From assembly GCA_002279765.1 (NCBI GenBank), contig NCCR01000115.1:1-12620 (forward strand): a DNA stretch of 12,620 nucleotides. Direction: 5' to 3'. Positions within the stretch are counted from its first letter, which is position 1; every line of letters starts with the position of its first letter. This document shows positions 6,430-12,612 of this stretch, in pieces. Position numbers and translations under genes: made by a program. The notes below the pieces were generated by a model. That model was not told where the DNA came from, made no database searches, and saw nothing but the letters and a program-made list of their open reading frames with translations. The DNA is from Verrucomicrobia bacterium 12-59-8 (GTDB taxonomy: Bacteria > Verrucomicrobiota > Verrucomicrobiae > Verrucomicrobiales > Verrucomicrobiaceae).

Positions 6430-7734
6430 TCAGGTCAGTGGTTGGGCGGGGTCATGCAGCGGCAGGGTCAGCGTCACGCTCGCGCCGCCTTCGTGTCGGT
6501 TTTGCACTTCCACATCGCCGTGCATCGATGCCGCCAGACGGCGGACGAAAAACAAACCCAGACCCATCCCTGAGCCGGGATCCCGAGTGCTGCGGAAGGG
6601 CTCTCCCCAATGGCGCAGCATCTCTGCGCTGAAACCCGGCCCGTGATCGAGCACCGTGAAGCGCAGATTCTTTCCCGCCGTGTTTACCCGCAGTTCCACC
6701 GGCTGATCGTCTCCCGAGGCGAGCAGTGCATTGCGCAGAAGCACGAGCAAGGCCTCTCGCAGTCCCGCGCAGGCGACTGCCGCGTTTGGAGCCGTCGATT
6801 CGGTGCGCACGCGCGTGCGCTGGCTCTGCGGCAGCTCATGGAGTGCGGCCTCGACCACACGTGCCGCCACACACGGCACCGATGACAGCCCCGTGGCCTC
6901 CTGGCCGAGTTCCCGCAGGCGTTGCAGCACTTTTTGGCAGCGCTCAGCTTCACGGGCGATGATGGCCGCCGTTTCTGCATCCGGATGCAAACGCATTTCT
7001 TCGGCAGCGATGGCGATGGTTCCCAGTGGTGTGCCCAATTCGTGTGCGAACCCGGTCGCAAGCGCCGCCACCGATAGAAACCGCTCACGGGAGTCCAGCT
7101 CCACCCGCAGGCGTACACGCTCTTTTTGCAGACGATGTGAACGCCGACGCAGCGCAAGAAGCAGCGTCACCACAAATCCGCCCGCAAGGACCAGCGCGGT
7201 GAGAAAGCCCTGCGTGATCATGTCAGCGGACACCGCCGAGCCGTTGGCCATCTTCAGGGGATCCGCCTGATGCCAGAGCCAGAGCAGACCGCCACTCATC
7301 AGCAGACCGAGGGAGATCACCGCCGAAGCACGAAGAGCCACCGCCGCCAGCGTGAGCTGTACGAGATAAAACAGCGCGAAGGGATTTTCCAGACCACCCG
7401 TCCAGCGCAGCAGGAAGGTGAGGGTCAGTGCATCGAAGAGCAGGACGTGGAAGAATCCATCCTTCATCTCCCATCGTATCTGCCGCAGCCACCATTGGAG
7501 CAGCGCATTGGTGAGGAGCGTCACGACCACGGCACCGCCGCACGCCCACAGCGGCACCTGCACCCCCATCCGCCACACCACGAGCAGGGTCATGGCTTGG
7601 CCAGTCGCTGCCAGCCAGCGCAGCAGCACGAGCATCTGTGACGAAAGCACCCCGCCTGCCCACACTTCACTGAGACCGAGCCAGCGCTGCCAGCGCGGCA
7701 TCGGAGTGAAAGTGTGTGCGGCATGTGAAGTCAT
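6430..7734 (-). CDS. regB: RegB/PrrB/ActS-type redox sensor histidine kinase
   Basis: The 434-residue kinase has an N-terminal membrane domain of about six helices (roughly 34-195), a dimerisation domain with phospho-accepting His231 in FAHELGTPLGTI, and an ATPase domain with N-box LLRNALLAS (Asn335), G1 DHGPGF (363-368) and G2 GSGMGLGLFF (387-396). Two RegB hallmarks are present: the quinone-pool-sensing heptapeptide GGLENPF (113-119), and redox cysteine Cys266 in REAERCQKVL, matching Cys265 of Rhodobacter RegB. It should therefore sense both ubiquinone/menaquinone redox state and thiol oxidation, and control RegA. An ATG further in (residue 12) is possible. It is first in the operon regB-regA-cydA-like-cydA-like. 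Sqr feeds the quinone pool, so this kinase could indirectly sense sulfide oxidation; that link is inference. Confidence 0.9.
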   Translation of the reverse strand: MTSHAAHTFTPMPRWQRWLGLSEVWAGGVLSSQMLVLLRWLAATGQAMTLLVVWRMGVQVPLWACGGAVVVTLLTNALLQWWLRQIRWEMKDGFFHVLLFDALTLTFLLRWTGGLENPFALFYLVQLTLAAVALRASAVISLGLLMSGGLLWLWHQADPLKMANGSAVSADMITQGFLTALVLAGGFVVTLLLALRRRSHRLQKERVRLRVELDSRERFLSVAALATGFAHELGTPLGTIAIAAEEMRLHPDAETAAIIAREAERCQKVLQRLRELGQEATGLSSVPCVAARVVEAALHELPQSQRTRVRTESTAPNAAVACAGLREALLVLLRNALLASGDDQPVELRVNTAGKNLRFTVLDHGPGFSAEMLRHWGEPFRSTRDPGSGMGLGLFFVRRLAASMHGDVEVQNRHEGGASVTLTLPLHDPAQPLT

Positions 7735-7774
7735 CCGAGGACTGTGGATGTTGTTGGACGTCTGTCCATTCGAT

Positions 7775-7789
7775 GCGGCATTTTGCCGC
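7775..7789. promoter_or_regulatory. Probable RegA/PrrA binding site between regB and cytochrome c gene
   Basis: The sequence GCGGC-N5-GCCGC is a perfect inverted repeat (extended by T and A to 7-bp arms TGCGGCA/TGCCGCA at 7774-7790). It matches the published RegA/PrrA consensus form GCGNC-Nx-GNCGC. It lies 40 bp upstream of the regB ATG and 37 bp upstream of the cytochrome c ATG, suited to autoregulation and control of both directions. Function is inferred from the motif and the neighbouring regA. Confidence 0.6.
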
Positions 7790-7826
7790 AGTGACTCTTC
7801 TGCGAAGCCGGTGAGCGTGATGTGTT

Positions 7827-8270
7827 ATGAAAAAACTCACCGCATCCTTCCTCGCTGTCACGACCTTTCTCGCCGCTTCTGCCCTGCAGGCGCAGACACC
7901 TGCACCCGCCTCCTTCATGCTGTGCATGGCCTGCCACGGCATGGATGGGAAAGGAATGGGGGCAGGCACCCCCACGCCGATGGCTCCGCCGCTCGCCGGT
8001 TCGAAGCTGGCAGGCTTTGGTGATGGCGAGGTGATGGCTTCCATCGTGTTCACCGGCATCGAGAAGCAGGACACCAAATTCGTCGGCATCATGGCTCCGC
8101 TCGGTCCGGCGATGACCGACGCTCAAATGGCCGAGGCCATGACCTTTGTGCGCAGCAGCTTCGGCAACAGCGCCCCGGCCGTCACCGCTGAACAGATTAA
8201 AGCCTGGCGCGAAAAGTACAACGGCAAGCCGATGCAAAAGCGTGCCGACTTGGAAGCCAAGTTGAAGTGA
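7827..8270 (+). CDS. Small periplasmic class I-like cytochrome c
   Basis: The 147-residue protein starts with a signal peptide (MKKLTASFLAVTTFLAASA, cleavage probably after residue 22, AQA/QA region). One heme motif, CMACH (33-37), follows almost directly. Candidate sixth ligands are Met89 (VGIMAPLG) and Met96. A charged C-terminal helix (about 120-147) extends beyond the heme fold. It is divergent from regB, with a RegA-type inverted repeat between them. A periplasmic cytochrome of this kind is a plausible electron carrier to the heme c domains of the two CydA-like proteins, or away from another donor; this partnership is inference. No clear Shine-Dalgarno sequence is seen. It converges on the methyltransferase gene with 12 bp between stop codons. 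Confidence 0.85.
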   Translation: MKKLTASFLAVTTFLAASALQAQTPAPASFMLCMACHGMDGKGMGAGTPTPMAPPLAGSKLAGFGDGEVMASIVFTGIEKQDTKFVGIMAPLGPAMTDAQMAEAMTFVRSSFGNSAPAVTAEQIKAWREKYNGKPMQKRADLEAKLK

Positions 8271-8282
8271 GAGTCCTGGCAT

Positions 8283-8960
8283 TCATTTCCGCCGGAACTT
8301 TACGAAGTAGTTTTCCTTCAGCACGTCCTTCACCTCGTCGATTTTTTCAAAGCCGGCGGCGGTGACTTCGGCCTCGAAGACCTCCTGCCCGGCGCGGACG
8401 TGGCCCATGACGAAGTCGCTGCTTTCGCCGGGGATGCGCTTGAAGTCGATCAGCACCAGCAAGCCGCCGGGCCGCAGCGCCTTGTGCAGCGTGTCGAGGC
8501 TGGCCTGCGGGAACTCGAAGTGGTGATACACGTCGCAGATGAAGGCGAGATCAATGCTGGCCTCTGGGAGTTCGACACTGCGTCCCGTACACTGGATCGT
8601 CTGCACATTCGCCGCATGCGCCTTCGTGGCGCGGGCTTGGATGTGTTCGAGGAAGTTCTTCGCGATATCGACCGCATAGACTTTGCCGCTCTCACCGACC
8701 GCTTGTGAAAAAGGCAGCGTGAAGAGTCCCGTGCCTGCGCCGATGTCCGCCATGGCCATGCCGGGCTTCAAGCCGACGGCTGCGGCAATCTTCTCCCGCT
8801 GATGGTAGATCTCGCGGCTCTCGGTCTCAAACTTCTGCGTCCACTCACCGACCTTGAGCTTGGGATCAAGAAACTTGTCGTTGATGCCGGGCTTCACACT
8901 CGCGTCTTGAGCGAAGCTGGTCGAGGCGAGAAGGCAGAGGAGCGGAAGAATGCGTTTCAT
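8283..8960 (-). CDS. Class I SAM-dependent methyltransferase with an apparent signal peptide
   Basis: The 225-residue protein has a Rossmann methyltransferase domain: SAM motif I ADIGAGTGLF (71-80), motif II acidic end YAVDIA (95-100), motif III-type FICDVYHHF (140-148), and a post-motif LRPGGLLVLIDF (162-173). The fold resembles the UbiE/Methyltransf_11 and _25 group; the substrate is unknown. The first 17 residues (MKRILPLLCLLASTSFA) read as a classical Sec signal peptide ending in an SFA cleavage motif. An exported SAM enzyme is unexpected because SAM is cytoplasmic, although similar proteins occur in PVC bacteria. I chose ATG 8958-8960 because an earlier ATG (8997-8999) would hide the signal sequence. 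It stands alone, convergent with the cytochrome c gene and 109 bp downstream of the coiled-coil gene. Confidence 0.82.
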   Translation of the reverse strand: MKRILPLLCLLASTSFAQDASVKPGINDKFLDPKLKVGEWTQKFETESREIYHQREKIAAAVGLKPGMAMADIGAGTGLFTLPFSQAVGESGKVYAVDIAKNFLEHIQARATKAHAANVQTIQCTGRSVELPEASIDLAFICDVYHHFEFPQASLDTLHKALRPGGLLVLIDFKRIPGESSDFVMGHVRAGQEVFEAEVTAAGFEKIDEVKDVLKENYFVKFRRK

Positions 8961-9069
8961 GAGGATTGGAAGGTTGGAGCAAAAGATCGCTCGTGGCACA
9001 TGCCATCTTCCATAACAAGGACGTGGTCAACGGCGTTGCTTGTGCGGTGGTCACACTTGGCAAAGCCAG

Positions 9070-9414
9070 TCACTTCAGCGCGGCATTGAGCGCTTGGAGC
9101 GCTTGCATGATTCGCTCGTGATGCGCTTTGGTGGCCTCGTGCTCCTGTTTCTGTTTCGCATGGTCTGCTTCGGCGTGCCGGTGTGCGGTGGTGGGCGTGT
9201 TCCCCGCTTTCTCGTGGTCAGTAATTTCGTGCTCGTGACCGGCGATCTCCGCCTCATGCGCGCGGATGCTCGTATCATGGTTCGCCAGCTCCTCCTGCGC
9301 CCGTTTCAAGATGCCTGTGGCTTCCTGATGATCGGCAGTCCATGCGGCGTGCTCTCTTTTCCAATGGGCATGATCCAGTTTGTCCTGGGCGTGTTCGGTG
9401 GTGGGGGTGTTCAT
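9070..9414 (-). CDS. Histidine-rich coiled-coil protein, function unknown
   Basis: I do not recognise a named family. The 114-residue product is highly charged, has no signal peptide or membrane segment and no cysteine, and is nearly all predicted helix or coiled coil. It contains 16 histidines (about one in seven residues), often in EH, DH or HxH pairs. It has an internal duplication: NTPTT-x-H followed by DHA and an EH pair at 2-22 and again at 72-92, mirrored by a 21-bp DNA repeat with two mismatches. The His/Glu/Asp spacing could bind metal ions, heme or nucleic acid, but none is demonstrated. The sustained amphipathic pattern and the lack of long open frames on the opposite strand that look protein-like favour a real gene. 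It is separated from the pseudogene upstream by 247 bp. Confidence 0.6.
   Translation of the reverse strand: MNTPTTEHAQDKLDHAHWKREHAAWTADHQEATGILKRAQEELANHDTSIRAHEAEIAGHEHEITDHEKAGNTPTTAHRHAEADHAKQKQEHEATKAHHERIMQALQALNAALK
9181..9201. repeat. 21-bp direct repeat, copy 1 (within the His-rich gene)
   Basis: This copy matches 9391-9411 in the same direction with 19 of 21 identical bases (differences at repeat positions 5 and 16). Both encode NTPTT-x-H on the minus strand. It marks an internal duplication of the coding sequence. Confidence 0.7.
9391..9411. repeat. 21-bp direct repeat, copy 2 (start of the His-rich gene)
   Basis: This is the second copy of the repeat at 9181-9201, located at codons 2-8 of the histidine-rich coiled-coil gene. 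The pair is 210 bp apart, a multiple of three, so the reading frame is kept. Confidence 0.7.
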
Positions 9415-9661
9415 GGTGAGATTCGGTTTGGGCTGAAATTCACTGCGGTTGTGGATGATCTCGTAATTTGATGGCCGGGGGCCTTGACGTCGCGGTGCAA
9501 GACTGGGCCTATCTTGCGGTGAAAATCACCCGCGCACCTCCGCAGGCGGGCTGTGATGGAGATCCACCTTACGAGACCATCAATCTGCTTCCGACCTGTG
9601 CGTTTTGATATGGGGTGAACCCCCCGCGCGTCTTGACGGTCTATGAATTCAGGGAGGCGAA
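9415..9661. other. Intergenic stretch without a recognisable gene
   Basis: No frame on either strand gives a protein I recognise. It contains short GC-rich inverted repeats (GGCC-GGG-GGCC near 9473-9483 and GGGGT-GA-ACCCC near 9614-9624) and a plus-strand TTGACG at 9484-9489 without a convincing -10 box. It probably holds the promoter of the histidine-rich gene and the decayed end of the pseudogene transcript. Confidence 0.4.
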
Positions 9662-10104
9662 CTAGGTGCGCCATGAGCCCGCGAGGTTGCGTGCTTGAAA
9701 GCCATGCTGCGTGAGCATGCGGCATGCGAAGTAGCTGCGCTGGCCGCTCTGGCAGGAGGCGATGTTCTCCTTGTCCTGCGGCAGTTCGTCCAGGCGTCCG
9801 CGCAGTTCATCGAGCGGGATGTGCATGGAGCCGGGGATGCAGCCCTTGGCGCGCTCGTCCAGCACGAGCGTCTTGTCAGGATCAAGCGTGGCTCGCTTCG
9901 CGATCAATCGACACGACTTCGCTGTTCACACGCACGTCGAGGTTGAAGCGCGAGTGCAGGCTCTTCGGCGTTTGCACCAGCAGATCCTCCTCATTCGCGC
10001 TCCAGCAGGGCGATTTCACAGGTCTGGGAAAGACGGTGTACACGCGCGGCGGCACTGGCACCACCGGCTACGCCTCCGATGATGACCAGACGTTGGGGCT
10101 TCAG
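9662..10104 (-). pseudogene. Decayed CoA-disulfide reductase (NAD/FAD oxidoreductase)-rhodanese fusion
   Basis: Three pieces of one protein family lie in order on the minus strand. First (from 10104), QRLVIIGGVAGGASAAARV, the FAD-binding start of CoA-disulfide-reductase-type enzymes, running to ALLERE and a stop. Second (about 10015-9905, another frame), NEEDLLVQTPKSLHSRFNLD and VRVNSEVVSIDRE, the next conserved block. Third (9907-9662, another frame), the C-terminal rhodanese domain with IPGSMHIPLDELRGRLDELP and active-site loop CQSGQRS. About 20 residues are missing at the first break and most of the oxidoreductase (several hundred residues) at the second. The start is CTG overlapping the stop of the transporter gene (CTGA), probably a mutated ATGA junction. 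The intact gene would have completed the sulfur operon as a persulfide-handling reductase. A short rhodanese fragment could still be expressed but lacks its N-terminal strands. Confidence 0.85.
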
Positions 10105-10676
10105 GAAGATTTGGATTGGGTTTTTTCAAAACGAGCGACGAGCGCAAAGACCACCGCCGCCATGACTACCAGCCCCGCATACCACACCCATTCAGGCAGC
10201 GTGGTGAGATCAGGCAGGCGCTTTTTACCGAGATCGGCCACCGGCAGGATGTTCGCGGCGATCCAGTCGTAGCACAGCGCATAGGCCGCAGCACCGGCAA
10301 GCATTCCCAGGAAGCCCACGAGCGCATCCAGCTTGCCGGTGGCGATGGCGGCGATGCCGGTGCCGGGGCAGTAGCCGTAGATCACCATGCCGATGCCAAA
10401 GAGCAGCGCGCCAAGGATGACCGCGAGCATGTGGGCGGGTTTGATGTGCCAGTTGGACAGCTCCTGCCCGTGCAGGATGAACAGGCCCACGCCACCGACG
10501 ACGATGGCGGTGAACATGACCTTGAGCACGGTGAAGTCACGAAACAGAAACTGCTTCACGATGACATTGAAGGCCGTGACGCCGCCGCGATGCAGCAGCA
10601 CGCCAAAGATGAAACCAAAGAGCAGTCCGGCCCAGAGTAGACTGGAGCCGCTGATGAAGGCGAGAGGTGTGTGCAT
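10101..10676 (-). CDS. YeeE/YedE-type sulfur transporter, C-terminal-half protein
   Basis: The 191-residue membrane protein has about five hydrophobic segments and the YeeE/YedE (Sulf_transp, formerly DUF395) motif GMVIYGYCPGTGIAAIATG with Cys103, corresponding to the second-half cysteine of the thiosulfate transporter TsuA. The N-terminal FGFIFGVLLHRGGVTAF resembles the family's pore-entry segment but lacks the cysteine usually found after it. It starts 6 bp after the companion gene that carries the other signature, and the two together equal one full YeeE. The family imports thiosulfate or related sulfane sulfur through cysteine relays. The stop codon overlaps the CTG of the decayed oxidoreductase. 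Assignment to the family is firm; the substrate is inferred. Confidence 0.85.
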   Translation of the reverse strand: MHTPLAFISGSSLLWAGLLFGFIFGVLLHRGGVTAFNVIVKQFLFRDFTVLKVMFTAIVVGGVGLFILHGQELSNWHIKPAHMLAVILGALLFGIGMVIYGYCPGTGIAAIATGKLDALVGFLGMLAGAAAYALCYDWIAANILPVADLGKKRLPDLTTLPEWVWYAGLVVMAAVVFALVARFEKTQSKSS

Positions 10677-10682
10677 GAGAGA

Positions 10683-11204
10683 TTAGGCTTTGGAGGTACT
10701 GCGGAAGAGGATGAAGGCGGTGACGATGCCGCTGATGAACATGGCGATGAAGAAGGTCCAACTGCTCACGGCCAACTGCAGCGAACCACTGATGCCGTGA
10801 CCGCTGGTGCAGCCATCCGCCAGTCGTGCGCCGAAGATGATGACCACGCCGCCGATGAATGCGGCGAGCAGGCGCTTGCCGACGGACGGGCCAAAACGCT
10901 CGCGCCAGAGGGACGGCACGCTTTCCAGTTTGAAGCTACCGCTCACCAGCGCGCTGGTCAGAGCGCCGAAAAAAGTGCCGAGCACGAACAGGCTGCCGTA
11001 GTCCCAGGCAGGCACTGCTTTCTTGGCCCAGTAAGTGTTGGCCGCCACGCCATCCGCGCCGAGCACGGGCAAGGCACACGCTCCAGAGGCCTGCGCGATG
11101 CCGGTGGAGATGCCGATGGGTTTGTCTGCCAGTGAAAAGGTGAGGATGCTGAGCACGCCGATCAGCGCGCCAACGAGGTAGGGATTCCAGCGGTGTGTTT
11201 TCAT
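10683..11204 (-). CDS. YeeE/YedE-type sulfur transporter, N-terminal-half protein
   Basis: The 173-residue membrane protein has about four hydrophobic segments and the diagnostic motif GARLADGCTSGHGISG, with Cys132 matching the first key cysteine of TsuA-type thiosulfate channels. A further Cys43 lies in SGACALP. It occurs 21 bp after the exported DsrE-like gene and 6 bp before the other transporter half, so the two are almost certainly co-expressed and probably form one transporter. Split YeeE/YedE pairs are known beside rhodanese, ArsR and Sqr genes. The location next to an exported DsrE and an outward-facing rhodanese suggests delivery of sulfur from the periplasm; this direction is inferred. 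Confidence 0.86.
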   Translation of the reverse strand: MKTHRWNPYLVGALIGVLSILTFSLADKPIGISTGIAQASGACALPVLGADGVAANTYWAKKAVPAWDYGSLFVLGTFFGALTSALVSGSFKLESVPSLWRERFGPSVGKRLLAAFIGGVVIIFGARLADGCTSGHGISGSLQLAVSSWTFFIAMFISGIVTAFILFRSTSKA

Positions 11205-11225
11205 GGTTGGTGGTGGGACGCGAGA

Positions 11226-11708
11226 CTACTCAAACTTGATGTAGGCGAAGCCTTGCAACTGCAGATCAATCAGACGCGGGAAGGCGCCGACGACGAGTTT
11301 GACACCGGGCATCAGTTCGGTGGGCTTCACGCCTTTCTGCTGCATCGTATTTTCACACAGCTCCACCTGCACGCCTCGCTTGATCAGCTCCGCGAGGATC
11401 TCGCCGTTTGGATTGGCTGCATCCGCACCGAGGCGTTTGCGGGCTGCATCATTCACCACGGCGGCGATGCCGGTGCCGTGATAGACGAGATGCAGATGCA
11501 CCTGGTCTGCGGCGATGCCCTGCTTCTCGTAGGTGTTGATGAGTTTGCGGGCGTAAAACTGTCCTTTGTTCACGCCATCATGGGCCACGTCGTCGGTCAC
11601 TTGATAGACGATGCGCAGGTTCTCGCGCACCTGGATCGGAATGACTTCCGGTTCGGCGGCAGATGAGGAGAGGGTGAGAGCGAGGAGGGAGAAGAGCAGG
11701 GGTTTCAT
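11226..11708 (-). CDS. Exported DsrE/DsrF-like protein
   Basis: The 160-residue precursor has a short signal peptide (MKPLLFSLLALTLSSSAAE, cleavage near residue 18) and a DsrE-type fold: IVYQVTDDV (33-41), LHLVYHGTGIAAVV (72-85), GEILAELIKRGVQVELCEN (102-120) and GAFPRLIDLQLQGFAYIKF (141-159). Cys118 is the conserved DsrE-family cysteine that would carry a persulfide. ATG 11706-11708 overlaps the rhodanese stop codon (ATGA), showing translational coupling. Most characterised DsrE proteins are cytoplasmic, so an exported one is notable, although secreted DsrE-like proteins are known in some genomes. It probably takes sulfur from the membrane-anchored rhodanese and passes it to the transporter pair or holds it in the periplasm. 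The transfer order is inference. Confidence 0.83.
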   Translation of the reverse strand: MKPLLFSLLALTLSSSAAEPEVIPIQVRENLRIVYQVTDDVAHDGVNKGQFYARKLINTYEKQGIAADQVHLHLVYHGTGIAAVVNDAARKRLGADAANPNGEILAELIKRGVQVELCENTMQQKGVKPTELMPGVKLVVGAFPRLIDLQLQGFAYIKFE

Positions 11709-12130
11709 GGTTGTGCGTCGGGTTGCCACGACATGTAGCCACGGTGGATGTGCTGGATGTTGCGGAAGCCGAGCTGTTTCAAAACGAGCACGGCCTTGCG
11801 ACTGCGAAAGCCGCCCGCGCAATACACCAGCACGGGTTTGTCCTTGCTGAGCGCGGCTACCTTGGTCTCGAAGGCATCGTCACCGATGGAGATGTTCACC
11901 GCGCGGGGCAGCGCGCCGCCTTCAAATTCACCCGTGGAGCGCACATCCAGCACCTGCGTCTCGGGGTGTTCACGCAGCCACGCATTGGCCTGGTCGGCAT
12001 TGAGGTTGGCGCACACGGAGCCGGGCTGCGCTTTGAAGAGACGGCGGTCCCAGTCTCCTTCATACCAATACCAGCCGCCGATGACGGCTATGAGAATAAC
12101 AAGGGTCCAGATCATATTTCGAGGGGGCAT
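11705..12130 (-). CDS. Membrane-anchored single-domain rhodanese
   Basis: The 141-residue protein has one N-terminal transmembrane helix (about 7-23) and one rhodanese domain (about 40-138) with QVLDVRSTGEF (59-69), active-site loop CAGGFRS (104-110, catalytic Cys104) and the C-terminal RGYMSW turn. Rhodaneses transfer sulfane sulfur from thiosulfate, persulfides or polysulfides to thiols. Basic residues before the helix and acidic ones after it (EGDWD) suggest the catalytic domain faces the periplasm. ATG at residue 6 is an alternative start that would keep the helix. It lies 20 bp after arsR and overlaps the exported DsrE gene by 4 bp (ATGA), so the two are coupled. Orientation is inferred from charge only. 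Confidence 0.88.
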   Translation of the reverse strand: MPPRNMIWTLVILIAVIGGWYWYEGDWDRRLFKAQPGSVCANLNADQANAWLREHPETQVLDVRSTGEFEGGALPRAVNISIGDDAFETKVAALSKDKPVLVYCAGGFRSRKAVLVLKQLGFRNIQHIHRGYMSWQPDAQP

Positions 12131-12150
12131 TCTGGGATGAAACAGGCTGC

Positions 12151-12501
12151 TCAGGAACCGCTGAGATTTTTCACCTGTTTAGAGAGACGTTTGAGGAGGT
12201 TGTTGCAGACGTTGTCACACAGTTCGGTGATGCTCGGATCGGCGATGAAGCAGATCGCGGTCAGGCCTTCACGGCGGCGGCCCACCATCCCCGCGTCCAC
12301 AAGCGACTGCACATGGCGCGAGACATTTGCTTGAGTGAGGCCGGTGGCGGCGACGAGTTCGGTGATATTCTTTTCGCCCTCCTCCAGTGCGCGCAGAATC
12401 TTCAGGCGGCTGGGTTCGGCGAGTGTGCGGAACCAGGAGGCGATCAGAGTGAGGGCCTCCTCAGAGACCGGCGGCAGGGATTTTTTGCGTGCGGCGGGCA
12501 T
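12151..12501 (-). CDS. ArsR/SmtB-family repressor, probable sulfur-species sensor
   Basis: The 116-residue winged-helix protein has the ArsR pattern: LAEPSRLKILRALEEGEKNI (27-46), recognition helix TGLTQANVSRHVQSLVDAG (53-71) and a wing with GRRREGLTAICF (74-85). Cysteines are Cys84 in the wing, and Cys95 and Cys99 in the C-terminal helix (TELCDNVCNN). The helix-2 cysteine used by SqrR/BigR is absent (LKILRAL), as is the ArsR metal motif ELCVCDL, so a persulfide-forming CxxxC pair is the likely sensor. I chose ATG 12499-12501; an upstream in-frame ATG (12547-12549) would place the operator inside the coding region. It heads the rhodanese-dsrE-yeeE operon. The inverted repeat 28 bp upstream points to autoregulation. 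The ligand is inferred. Confidence 0.87.
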   Translation of the reverse strand: MPAARKKSLPPVSEEALTLIASWFRTLAEPSRLKILRALEEGEKNITELVAATGLTQANVSRHVQSLVDAGMVGRRREGLTAICFIADPSITELCDNVCNNLLKRLSKQVKNLSGS

Positions 12502-12529
12502 GATTTCAAAAAGGGTTTGCAAGCATTTA

Positions 12530-12543
12530 CTATATGCGTATAG
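12530..12543. promoter_or_regulatory. Probable ArsR operator in the arsR divergent promoter
   Basis: CTATATGCGTATAG is symmetric at 12 of 14 positions. It shares CTATATGCG and TATGCGTATA with the sqr/trxC site at 2535-2558. On the plus strand it overlaps the -10 box of a plausible promoter (TTGCAA at 12517-12522, 16-bp spacer, TATAGA at 12539-12544), and on the minus strand it precedes the arsR start by 28 bp. This geometry suits repression of both directions. Confidence 0.68.
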
Positions 12544-12612
12544 ACTCATACAGTTGTGAATGATTATCCCTCAGAAGTCCGATACGTCAATCTCAAATCC
12601 CCACGTCTCCTT

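Noticed and set aside
9411..9725. 104-codon minus-strand frame between the pseudogene and the His-rich gene
   Set aside because: It overlaps the rhodanese remnant in another frame and resembles no protein family.
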